From Lunularia cruciata (lineage: Eukaryota; Streptophyta; Marchantiopsida; Lunulariales; Lunulariaceae), in assembly GCA_948567375.1 (NCBI GenBank), contig OX419757.1, forward strand, positions 54,746,001-54,810,000: 64,000 nt of DNA, read 5' to 3'. Made by a program: the position numbers and the translations under genes. Shown one piece after another: positions 21,945-31,510 of the stretch (the first letter of the stretch is position 1; each line of letters opens with the position of its first letter). The notes beneath the pieces were generated by a model. It made no database searches and was not told the DNA's origin. It was given only the letters and a program-made list of their open reading frames with translations.

Positions 21945-24446
21945 CACTGGGCCCTTGGGAGCAATAGTGTCATACTCCCGACCACTAGAGGTCCCAACCT
22001 CTGTGTGAAAAACTCCCTCCACTCTGGCTGCAAGCTCCATACGTCCTCTGGCTGCATCCCATGTGGACCAAGGGTGTAATCCAAGTAGCCCACGCTCACC
22101 TGGATGGACTCCAAGTAGACCACTCTCCCTAGTAGCTATTGGATGTGTCCCAAGAATACCATGTCCACTCGGTCCATCGCCCCCAGCATGTGCCTGAATC
22201 GTCTTGATAGGCACAGGGCTCACAAGTGTCCGAGTGGTGATGCCTATCAAGCGCATCCTACACTGCTCTGCCAAACCAAGGCTCACAATCTAGGTCAAAC
22301 AGTTCAGGTCCATAGCCTGACCTAACACCTGACGCCTGGATGCCTTTGACACTGCTGGAACAGCGGTAATACCGGTGCAAAAACCCATTGCCCGCTCTCT
22401 CTCATCAGCATTGGGCTCCACCAACTGCTGTAACTGTGAGTCCCAAACAAGTCCAGGTCCTCCCTCTCGAAAAGCATGAGAGCCTGGGAAACTCATGAGT
22501 TTGGGAAATGCAGCTCTAGGCTGTCCAACTAGGTTCACCACTGCCATAGGTGACCTATCAGCCACTACCACTGTCTGAGACTGACGCCCAACATCCAAGA
22601 TATCATCAACAAGAATGTGGTCCAGTCGCTGAATCCCATCATAAGCACGCTGTAGAACCTCTCTGGGTAAGAGGTTTGTCCACCAAAGACGAAGACGATG
22701 AGCCCGTGATCCCACTCTGGCTGCATCTAACAATACAGCAGGTCCCATCCAAGAATGGACCTGATGTGTACTCGCCACCACTCGGGTGCGAGAATCACCC
22801 AACAGAGGAACATTCTCCAGAAGGTTAACTCGAGAAACAGACTGATGAACCTGGAGATGTCGTAATATCCGTAACATCTCCCAAAACACACCTGAACAAG
22901 GATCCTGAAGACCCAAACCGCGGCCCGCACGTGTATGTCCCTGACATGGCCATCCAGAAATCACCAAGTGAATAGGCCCATGTCTCTCTAGGTCATGCGC
23001 TCCCAGTAAGGAAATGTCTCCTGGTAAGGCCTTCTGGTAACCTCTGACTACTGACATTGGTAATAACTCCGGATACCGATAGGCCAAGTGTGCCACATGA
23101 TGTAGAGAGACTTGCCTAGCAATCTCATCTCTCTCTACATACAAGTACCTCTGTACTCGGATACCCGCCTGTAACACCGCAGCTAGTCCGGTGCTGATCC
23201 CACCAAACAACTCCAATAGACATATCCCCTCTATTGGATACTGCCAAGCAATGAGTGTGGTATCCAGAGGTGTCAAAGCAATCGCCTCTGGAGGCTCATC
23301 CTCACACTCATCTCCTGATGGTACGAAGGCTCCACTCCAAGCCTGCTGCACCAACTGATCCGCATGCTGCTGCAATGCCTCCTCTGAACTCCACAATGGA
23401 ACATCCAAGGTGGATGGAACAATCCCACTCGTACTCCATAGCCAAGTGATCTCCTCTGGTACTGGAGTATCCTCTGCATGGACGTTCCCCTCCAACAAGT
23501 CACCAGGCCAAGTAACTGCACCGCTGAAAGCTAAAACTGATGCTGCCATGGTCCCGGATTGTAGTGAGCCAAGACTGCCACTACTGAAGCGTACTGGTAG
23601 GCGACATACCCGTCCCTCACCAGATTGCCAACCAGGTCTATAAGAGGTTGTCTCCTCCCAATAGTCAATGCTGAAACCCACAGGGTATAACACTGCTCCC
23701 CCAACTAGCACATCATATGACTCAGCTATCATCGCAATAGCCTGAGCTCTCACCACTGAGCTATCAGTCGGATGACCAGGCTGAACCTGGACAACAAGCT
23801 CCCCACGTGTGATGTACTGTGTTGAACCACCACCTAGAGATGTCTGGATCTAAATTGGACACCTCTCCACATCGGTCTTCCGTAACTCCAGACCAACAAT
23901 TGCAGCCTTCCCCAACATAAGGGGCTGCGCACCAGAGTCTAACAAGACTCTCTGTGGTGTATAGACCTTCCCTGAAGGTCCCACTAAACGAAAGATCCCC
24001 CTCTGGTTATCCAATAGGACAACACCAGGTGTAAACCGCGCTCTCTCAAAGGCCGGTCTAGCTGGCAACTCCTCCAGTCTAGCCGCTGCTGCCTGCCATA
24101 AACCACTGGTCGCTGAACGGATCCCATGCTCCTCAACCAAGTCAGCTCCACTACCAACCACCTCTGCTCTAGTAGTAGGAACCGCACCATCCCTACTCTC
24201 ACACAACGTGGCAGCCAACCGGAACACTGGGGCTGGGTCAACTCCCAATGTAAACATGTCACTGGCTGAAAATAAAGGATGCCGCATAATCAGCTGAGCC
24301 GCCCCCAACATCATGCTAGACTCAGTCTGTGTAGTAGCAGGTGGCTGACTAGCAAGTACTCCATCAGGTACTCCATCACCACCTACCACACCTGCAGTGG
24401 GACATCTAGGAACCATGGATGTCGTCTGCAATGCCTCAGATAGCAT
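21942..24446 (-). pseudogene. M1 protease, linker and cytosine-C5 methyltransferase
   Basis: Retropepsin motif LLDSGAQPLMLG at 23950 (before a CAG-to-TAG stop at 23850-23852). The methyltransferase lies in one open block 23756-22290: motif I LLELFGGISTGLAAVLQAG (23215), an acidic SAM-site residue in YLYVERDE, motif IV GWPCQGHTRAGRGLGLQDP (22955) with the catalytic Cys, motif VI LLENVPLLGDS (22820), motif VIII AHRLRLWWTNLLP (22690), then ERERAMGF (22400) and VLGQAMDLNCLT (22320) for IX and X. All motifs are intact and in order; a TGG-to-TAG stop at 22290 truncates only the last helix. The AHRxRxxWxNL block resembles DNMT3 more than DNMT1. Likely substrate DNA cytosine; site preference unknown. 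Confidence 0.92.
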
Positions 24447-24494
24447 GAAAGACTAGGGAAGTCTGACCTGTCTCCCAACCTCTCCTCTCTGTGG

Positions 24495-24945
24495 TGTCAT
24501 GCCATTTGTAGTTCCGCATCTAGTTGCTCGGACACTGGAGTTCTAGTGATAGTAGTTAGAGTTATTTTAGTAGTATCTCAGAGACTACTTTCCGACGGTC
24601 AGATTTGGTGTTCAGGGTACTAACTTCACGGTGGGGCCCACCGTCACTTTGCACCGTTTGCACCATCGAGTGTGCCATCAGCGGGACCGTTAGGGTTTCA
24701 GGGCTAGCTCGAGTCCAGGGGTATAGTTTCAAAGGTGAGCTCCAGAGAGCTCACTTCTCTGATGTTGAGCCTTCGAGTTCCTGGCTATGGTGGACAGAGG
24801 CCGGCGAGCGTCACCTGGATTCTCTATGCTTGAGTGGGTGTGGCTTGACTGTAATCAGTGCCCAGTTGTTGGCAGTTTATAGAGTGACAGATCAAGTACT
24901 GATTTGAGTTGAGTTGAGTGGAGAATGTTAAGCAATCTGATTACA
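24495..24945 (+). repeat. M2 repeat A1 (5' terminus)
   Basis: TGTCATGCC...AATCTGATTACA. It corresponds to A2 only; there is no B repeat on either side. It contains the inverted repeat ACGGTGGG/CCCACCGT around 24628-24644 and the hairpin GTGAGCTC-CAGA-GAGCTCAC at 24735-24754. No TATA box is obvious within A; TATATA occurs only near the end of B. Confidence 0.92.
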
Positions 24946-26180
24946 TCAGAGAAGTGAGGTTAGGGGGAAATCGGGTGCAGGAACGTTGAGTGTTGGTGGT
25001 ATCTCCAAGCTCAGTGGATCATGGTAGCTCGATTCAAGTTCTGTGTTTCCCTAGTGTGCAGAAGCTCGTGTAGTTGATGCAAATTTGGCAGTTAGGCGGA
25101 CGGTGTGCGGAAGCGCTGGCCAAATTTTGAGCAAAGAAGGAGCAATTTTTGAGCAATGTTGTGATTTTGAGCTCAGGAGGTGAAGGCAGGACCAATTTGC
25201 TGCGAGTTGGGCTCAGAAAGTGAAATTGAAGGTGGAGTGGGAAAGCTCTCCTCATGAAATTGTGATTTGGAAAAACCCGTTTTGTCAATTTGGCTCGAGT
25301 GGAAAGTTAGCGGGGGATTTGGCAGACATCCATCTTTAGGGTTTACGTCAGATTTTATGTCAGATTTTGGGCCAGAATTGGAGGAGTTTCGTTGTTTGGC
25401 CAGATTTGGAGAAGTTTCGCTAGTTTGGAGGAGTTTCGCAGATTTGGAGAAGTTTTGCCAAAATTTTAGAGGCTTCGAGGCATAGGGCTGTGGGCTATGA
25501 GAGGCTACAAAGGCCTAGAAGGGCTAGCAAGCCAGCTTGCTAGCGTGAGGCTAGCTAGTTTAGTGTAGATCTTGGTCATTGGTTGGCAAAATCTGCCTTT
25601 CTTGCTAGATTGTGCGCAACAGGGTTTGACCCCTAGATCTCTTGTTCCTAGACTGGTGTCCTAGCCAACTGGTCCACCCTCACTTGTTGTCATAGTGACT
25701 GTGCCACTGTTATCTATACACATGTAGCTTTGGCTAGGAGAGGCAGTTTGATCCCATTCTTGGTGATCCTGGTAGCTTAGGACTTAGATACGAACTACTC
25801 TTATGTCAAATGCCAAATGGTGGCAGAGTCAGTCCCGTGTTGTGTTATGAGATGGAGGGTTTTTGTTTAGATTTCTTGTGATTGGATCCCCTCCATTCTC
25901 TGCTTCTTGTTTGTGCACCACGTTTGTGTGAGGTGCCTTGACTTTTGAGCATTGGTGCTCTGGTGTACTCTCGGTGGTGAGGCTGGAGTGATGACCAGTC
26001 AGACTACCTTTGTTTCTCTCCGGTGAGGCAGGAAGTGATGACCTGCAGACCGTGAGAGTGCGTGTTATGATGGCAGGTTATAGGTTGCCCTTCCCCTAGT
26101 GTAGTTATCTCGGTTAGAGTTACATTAGTGGGTGGTGTCTAGTTGGTGTTGGCACTTGGTGGGGCACTTGCACTTGCGAC
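24946..26180 (+). other. M2 leader with antisense tRNA-like block
   Basis: Noncoding leader between A1 and gag, shared with M1 (36068-37306, minus). I found no clear primer-binding site: TCAGAG follows A1 directly and TGGTATC lies at about 24996, each only a partial match to the initiator-Met site. On the strand opposite to the element, 25613-25684 resembles a tRNA body (see separate entry). The in-frame stop nearest gag is at 26115-26117, and no ATG follows it before about 26419, so the Gag start is unresolved. Confidence 0.6.
25613..25684 (-). other. tRNA-like sequence antisense within M2 leader
   Basis: The minus strand has TGGACCAGTTGG (A-box consensus TRGCNNAGYNGG with one change) at 25676-25665 and GGGTCAAACCCT (B-box-like) at 25632-25621. 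The box starts are 44 apart, as in tRNA genes. A CTAGGAA stretch sits where an anticodon loop would be. The acceptor stem does not pair, so it is a relic or tRNA-derived segment, not a working tRNA gene. The M1 leader has the same block on the plus strand at 36527-36597. Confidence 0.45.
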
Positions 26181-27866
26181 TTGCGGTTGCAGTTGGTGGT
26201 TCGGGTTTGCTGTTGCAGTTACGTGGTCACGACGGAGTTCTTTGGAGATTCCAGTGGAGTAAGCCCTGCAGTACGTAGTGGGTTTACTCAGAGTGGTGCT
26301 CGGTATCAGCTTGTATCTCAGGTCCTAGTGAGGGAGGAGATTGACTCCGAGTTGGAGTTTGACACAGGAGCTGATTCAGTTGAGAGTGCACTTGGTGTGT
26401 CCGCACCGTTGTTGTGGGACATGGACGAGATTTATGGGGCCTCCAAAGGCCCTAGGCGTTACTCTGGTACAGTGGGTACCATTGAGTTGGATGATTTCAT
26501 CCAGGAGTTCGATAGTTGGTGTGATCTGTAGCAGATGCGGAACCCGACTTTGTTCACACCCTTCATGGCATGGAAGAGGTTGTTTCAGCACTTGGAGGGT
26601 CCACCGATGGACGACTACCATGAGTTCAGGAGAGCTCATTTGGAGGAGATTGAGTTATGGAGACAGTCTTGGTCTCCACACTATGTCTCCATCACTTCAG
26701 GTTCGGTGGCCAGGAGTAGGTCGGCTGTACCTACGAGTTCTAGCTTGAGTAGTGTTGGTGGAGCTAGTGGAGGTGCACTAGTTGGAGATAGTGCTACTAC
26801 GAGTGGAGGTACCGCTGCAGGAGGTGGTGTGGTACCGGGGTTTAACCCCATGGTTAAGTTCTTCCTATGTTTGAGGCAGAACTACCAGGGAGTGCGGACT
26901 GACAAGCTGAGGAGCTTGCAGGAGTTCTAGCGGAAGGCTGGACAGAGCCTACGCGAGGCATACACTCGCATGAGGCGGCTGATCAGTTTCACTCAGGGAG
27001 TTATTGAGGCCCAGGCAGTCCAATTTTGGTATGGGATATTGGACAAGGAGTTGCGACGTAGAGTTCGTGATGCTACGTTGTTGCAGGCTACTTCGCCCAC
27101 TTTGGCAGTAGTCTTTGGTTTGGCTGAGCATATTGAGCTCAACATGGTGGAGGAGAGAGTGGTGACATTTGGATTTGGTAGGGAGACCTCATCCACGGTT
27201 GTGACTTCTTCTAGAGTGCAATAGAGTGCACCACGCCCAGTTGGTTTTCGAGGACAAGGTGGACAGCCCAGATCCTATGGAGCGAGTGGAGGGCCTAGTG
27301 GAGTTAGACCCTTACCCTCATTTTTGGGTCAGCAACAGCCAATGAGTGGTGGTGTTGCTTGTTGGACTTGTGGTGGACCTCACCATAGGAGAGAGTGTAC
27401 TCAGGGCAGCGGACCTGATACCTCTGGTGCATCACAGCCAGCACAGAGGCAGTGTGAGCACTGCCATAGATTTGGTCATACTAGTGACCGGTGTTTTGAC
27501 CTACACCCGGAGTTACGGAGTAGTAGGGCTGCTATGGCAGGTAGTAGAGGAGCTCCAGTTCATGGAGGACGAGGTGGTAGAGGTGGTAGTAGAGGATCTA
27601 CACCTCGTAGGGGTGCAGTACCTGCCCTTACTTCCGACACAGCTATGGCTACTCGGATTGAGCAGCTGCAGCAGAGATTGGCTAGTATGGCTATTGCTCA
27701 GAGGAGATCAGATTCGGGTGCTGAGGCTTCCACCTCATATGCTGGTGATAGAGATGCTTTGGACTTCATGTGCGGAGCAGCACAAGTGGACGCATCTGCA
27801 GCAAGGACTAGGAGTGCATTACGTGCTCCAGAGCCTAGAGGAGCATCAGTGGAGTTGGACCCATAG
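26181..27866 (+). pseudogene. M2 Gag: capsid and two zinc knuckles
   Basis: Capsid block FNPMVKFFLCLRQNYQGVRTDKLRSLQEF...GQSLREAYTRMRRLISF...AVQFWYGILDKELRRRVRD, typical of plant gypsy gag. Nucleocapsid has two knuckles: CWTCGGPHHRREC (CX2CX3HX4C) and CEHCHRFGHTSDRC (CX2CX4HX4C), near 27355 and 27450, followed by an RGG-rich stretch. Stops at 26529, 26928, 27222 and 27864. Three of these are CAG in M1; the one at 27222 is shared with M1. The frame continues into protease without a shift, so the ancestor made one Gag-protease-methyltransferase protein. The start shown is the left limit of open frame, not a known initiator. Confidence 0.82.
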
Positions 27867-27923
27867 AGAGAAGAGGTTGGGAGACAGGTCAGACTTCCCC
27901 AGTCTTTCACGCTATCTGAGGCA

Positions 27924-29762
27924 TTGCAGACGACATCCATGGTTCCTAGACGTCCCAGTGTAGGTGTGGTAGGTGGTGATGGAGTACCTGCTAGTCAGCC
28001 ACCTGCTACTACACAGACTGAGTCTAGCATGATGTTGGGGGCGGCTCAGCTGATTATGCGGCATCCTTTATTTTCAGCCAGTGACATGTTTACATTGGGA
28101 GTTGACCCAGCCCCAGTGTTCCGGTTGGCTGCCACGTTGTGTGAGAGTAGGGATGGTGCAGTTCCTACTACTAGAGCAGAGGTGGTTGGTAGTGGAGCTG
28201 ACTTGGTTGAGGAGCATGGGATCCGTTCAGCAACCAGTGGTTTATGGCAGGCAGCAGCGGCTAGACTGGAGGAGTTGCCAGCTAGACCGACCTTTGAGAG
28301 AGCACGGTTTACACCTGGTGTTGTCCTATTGGATAACCAGAGGGGGATCTTTTGTTTAGTAGGACCTTCAGGGAAGGTCTATACACCACAGAGAGCCTTG
28401 TTAGACTCTGGTGCGCAACCCCTTATATTGGGGAAGGCTGCAATTGTTGGTCTAGAGTTACGGAAGACCGATGTGGAGAGGTGTCCATTTCAGATCCAGA
28501 CATCTCTAGGTGGTGGTTCGACACATTACATCACATGTGGGGAGCTTGTTGTCCAGGTTCAGCCTGGTCATCCGACTGATAGCTCAGTGGTGAGAGCTCA
28601 GGCTATTGCGACGATAGCTGAGTCATATGATGTGCTAGTTGGGGGAGCAGTGTTATACCCTATGGGTTTCAGCATTGACTATTGGGAGGAGACAGCCTCT
28701 TATAGACCTGGTTGGCAGTCTGGTGAGGGACGGGTATGTCGCCTACCAGTACGCTTCAGTAGTGGCAGTCTTGGCTCACTACAGTCCGGGACCATGGCAA
28801 CATCAGTTTTAGCTTTCAGCGGTGCAGTTACTTGGCCTGGTGACTTGTTGGAGGGGAACGTCCATGCAGAGGATACTCCAATACCAGAGGAGATCACTCG
28901 GCTATGGAGTACGAGTGGGATTGTTCCATCCACCTTGGATGTTCCATTGTGGAGTTCAGAGGAGGCATTGCAGCAGCATGCAGATCAGTTGGTGCAGCAG
29001 GCTTGGAGTGGAGCCTTCGTACCATCAGGGGATGAGTGTGAGGATGAGCCTCCAGAGGCGATTGCTTTGACACCTCTGGATACCACACTCATTGCTTGGC
29101 AGTACCCAATAGAGGGGATATGCCTATTGGAGTTGTTTGGTGGGATCAGCACAGGACTAGCTGCGGTGTTACAGGCGGGTATCCGAGTACAGAGGTACTT
29201 GTATGTAGAGAGAGATGAGACTGCTAGGCGAGTCTCTCTACATCATGTGGCACACTTGGCCTATCGGTATCCGGAGTTATTACCGATGTCAGCAGTCAGA
29301 GGTTACCAGAAGGCCTTACCAGGAGACATTTCCTTACTGGGAGCGCATGACCTAGAGAGACATAGGCCTATTCACTTGGTGATTTCTGGATGGCCATGTC
29401 AGGGACATACACGTGCGGGCCGCGGTTTGGGTCTTCAGGATCCTTGTTCTGGTGTGTTTTGGGAGATGTTACGGATACTACGACATCTCCAGGTTCATCA
29501 GTCTGTTTCTCCAGCTTACCTTTTGGAGAACGTTCCATTGATGGGTGATTCTTGCACTAGAGTGGTGGCGAGTACACATCAGGTCCATTCTTGGATGGGA
29601 CCTGCTGTATTGTTAGATGCAGCCAGAGTGGGATCACGGGCTCATCGTCTTTGTCTTTGGTGGACGAACCTTTTACCCAGAGAGGTTCTACAGCGTAGTT
29701 ATGATGGGATTCAGCGACTTGACCACATCCTTGTTGATGATATCTTGGATGTTGGGCGTTAG
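27924..29762 (+). CDS. M2 protease and N-terminal two thirds of the C5-methyltransferase
   Basis: 612-residue open segment. Residues 1-100 are a Gag-Pol linker. The retropepsin triad is in LLDSGAQPLILG (about residue 160; 28398-28430). A 230-residue stretch with no recognised domain follows, then the SAM-dependent cytosine-C5 methyltransferase: motif I LLELFGGISTGL (29127), acidic residue in YLYVERDE (29198), motif IV GWPCQGHTRAGRGLGLQDP with catalytic Cys codon 29397-29399, motif VI LLENVPLMGDS (Glu 29526), and AHRLCLWWTNLLP (29640; one Arg of the QxRxR-like motif is Cys here). It ends at a CAG-to-TAG (29760) and continues in frame at 29772. The domain lies between protease and RT, an uncommon place. 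Confidence 0.93.
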   Translation: MQTTSMVPRRPSVGVVGGDGVPASQPPATTQTESSMMLGAAQLIMRHPLFSASDMFTLGVDPAPVFRLAATLCESRDGAVPTTRAEVVGSGADLVEEHGIRSATSGLWQAAAARLEELPARPTFERARFTPGVVLLDNQRGIFCLVGPSGKVYTPQRALLDSGAQPLILGKAAIVGLELRKTDVERCPFQIQTSLGGGSTHYITCGELVVQVQPGHPTDSSVVRAQAIATIAESYDVLVGGAVLYPMGFSIDYWEETASYRPGWQSGEGRVCRLPVRFSSGSLGSLQSGTMATSVLAFSGAVTWPGDLLEGNVHAEDTPIPEEITRLWSTSGIVPSTLDVPLWSSEEALQQHADQLVQQAWSGAFVPSGDECEDEPPEAIALTPLDTTLIAWQYPIEGICLLELFGGISTGLAAVLQAGIRVQRYLYVERDETARRVSLHHVAHLAYRYPELLPMSAVRGYQKALPGDISLLGAHDLERHRPIHLVISGWPCQGHTRAGRGLGLQDPCSGVFWEMLRILRHLQVHQSVSPAYLLENVPLMGDSCTRVVASTHQVHSWMGPAVLLDAARVGSRAHRLCLWWTNLLPREVLQRSYDGIQRLDHILVDDILDVGR

Positions 29763-29771
29763 TCTCAGACA

Positions 29772-30401
29772 GTGGTAGTGGCTGATAGGTCACCTATGGC
29801 AGTGGTGAACCTAGTTGGACAGCCTAGAGCTGCATTTCCCACACTCATGAGTTTCCCAGGCTCTCATGCTTTTCGAGAGGGAGGACCTGGACTTGTTTGG
29901 GACTCACAGTTACAGCAATTGGTGGAGCCTAATGCTGATGAGAGAGAGCGGGCGATGGGTTTTCGCACCGGTATTACCGCTGTTCCAGCAGTGTCAGAGG
30001 CATCTAGGCGTCAGGTGTTAGGTCAGGCTATGGACCTGAACTGTTTGACCTGGATTGTGAGCCTTGGTTTGGCAGAGCAGCGTAGGATGCGCTTGGTAGG
30101 CATCACCACTCGGACACTTGTGAGCCGTGTGCCTATCGAGACGATTCAGGCACATGCTGGGGGCGATGGACCGAGTGGACATGGTATTCTTGGGACACAT
30201 CTAGTAGCTACTAGGGAGAGTGGTCTACTTGGAGTCCATCCAGGTGAGCGTGGGCTACTTGGTTTACACCCTTGGTCCACATGGGATGCAGCCAGAGGAC
30301 GTATGGAGCTTGCAGCCAGAGTGGAGGGAGTTTTTCACACAGAGGTTGGGACCTCTAGTGGTCGGGAGTATGACACCATTGCTCCCAAGGGCCCAGTGTA
30401 G
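29772..30401 (+). CDS. M2 methyltransferase C-terminal part, ends at leaky-type UAG
   Basis: Continues the methyltransferase: a short target-recognition region (MAVVNLVGQPRAAFPTLMSFPGSHAF), motif IX/X block DERERAMGFRTGITAVP, and QVLGQAMDLNCLTWIVSL, the closing helix that completes the SAM pocket in C5-methyltransferases. After it, about 110 residues of unknown fold end at V-UAG. Together with the preceding segment, motifs I to X are present in order. The terminal UAG is followed by CAGCCA, and the frame stays open to RT. Confidence 0.9.
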   Translation: MVVADRSPMAVVNLVGQPRAAFPTLMSFPGSHAFREGGPGLVWDSQLQQLVEPNADERERAMGFRTGITAVPAVSEASRRQVLGQAMDLNCLTWIVSLGLAEQRRMRLVGITTRTLVSRVPIETIQAHAGGDGPSGHGILGTHLVATRESGLLGVHPGERGLLGLHPWSTWDAARGRMELAARVEGVFHTEVGTSSGREYDTIAPKGPV

Positions 30402-30407
30402 CAGCCA
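30399..30407 (+). promoter_or_regulatory. M2 readthrough context UAG CAG CCA
   Basis: TAG at 30399-30401 with CAGCCA after it, matching UAG-CARYYA, known from tobamovirus replicase readthrough. The position between methyltransferase and RT would make Gag-protease-methyltransferase abundant and RT-integrase-PHD rare. Conserved in all three M copies. Confidence 0.7.
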
Positions 30408-31510
30408 GTCAGTACGTCTTCCACTCCTACTACAGTTACAGAGGATACTTGGGAGCCAGATCTTGGACCCAAGCTTACTGGAGAGGAAAGACGGAGGGTT
30501 TGGAGGTTCTTGAGTAGTCACACGAGTTGTTTTGCCTTCAGTTTGAAGGATTTGGGTACTCTGAAGGGACCTGGTATACGGATTGAGCTGACTAGCAACA
30601 CACCAGTTTTCCGATGTCCTTATCGATATAGTGATATGGAGAGGACATTGATTCAAAGCCGGAGTAGTGACCTTTTTGAGGCTGGTTTGGTGGAGATTTC
30701 ACATGGAGAGTATGCATCAGCGACAGTGATGCCAGCCAAGAAGGATATGCATGGCAACTATACAGATAGGGGGATGTGTGGAGATTACCGTCCTATCAAC
30801 CGACAGACCAGGGCTGATCGGTATGCCATGCTTACACCGGAGGAGATTTTTGATGCGATTGGGCATGCAAAGGTCTTCAGTACTTTGGATCTTCGAGCAG
30901 GATATCATCAGTTGCCGATTAGGGAGGAAGATAAGTCCAAGACAGCATTTTAGGCTATTGATCCTCACGGCAAGGATGTGTTATATCAGTGGAGGTTCTT
31001 ACCATTGGGTTAAAGAACGCTCCTACTGAGTTCCAGAGGGTCATGGATAGGATCCTAGCTAGATTGGATTTTGCTCGGTGCTATATTGATGACATTTTGG
31101 TTTATAGCACTACTGTGGAGGAGCATGAGAGACAGTTGTTGGAGGTGTTTGAGAGGTTGAGATCTCATGGACTCAAACTACATCCTGGGAAGTGTAGGTT
31201 CTTCCACGAGCAGGTTGAGTATTTGGGTCACACAATCTACCCCGGAGGACTTGGTGTCCAGCAGACCAAGGTGGAGGCTATTGCACGTATTCCTCGGCCT
31301 ACGGATGTGAGTAGAGTGCGAGCATTCCTTGGGTTGGCGAACTTCTATCACCGCTATGTTAGAGGATTTAGTGCCATTGCCAAGGCCTTGACAAAGCTGA
31401 CCAAGCTTACACAGGAGTGGTGTTGGGGAGATGAGCAGGAGAGAGCTTTTGTAGAGCTCAAGGAGAGGTTGACATCTGCTCCTATTTTGAGGAGACCGAT
31501 CAGGGGATGA
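30402..31510 (+). pseudogene. M2 reverse transcriptase
   Basis: Fingers PVFRCPYRYSDMERTLIQ, MPAKKDMHGNYTDRGMCGDYRPINRQTRADRYAML, FSTLDLRAGYHQLPI up to a TGG-to-TAG at 30951 (also TAG in M0, TGG in M1). A one-base loss in ttt(g) near 31008 shifts the frame. The palm resumes NAPTEFQRVMDRILARLDFARCYIDDILVYS with YIDD at 31082-31093, then LGHTIYPGGLGV and RAFLGLANFYHRYVRGFS. CGA-to-TGA stop at 31508. A typical Ty3/gypsy RT. Confidence 0.9.

Noticed and set aside
25613-25684. A functional tRNA gene
   Set aside because: Acceptor and anticodon stems do not pair and no CCA-proximal stem is formed; only the box motifs and spacing are tRNA-like.
27222-27224. Shared TAG in M1 and M2 gag as a second readthrough site
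   Set aside because: The following bases AGTGCA do not fit CARYYA, it lies inside gag before the zinc knuckles, and M0 lacks this region; inherited decay of a CAG is simpler.
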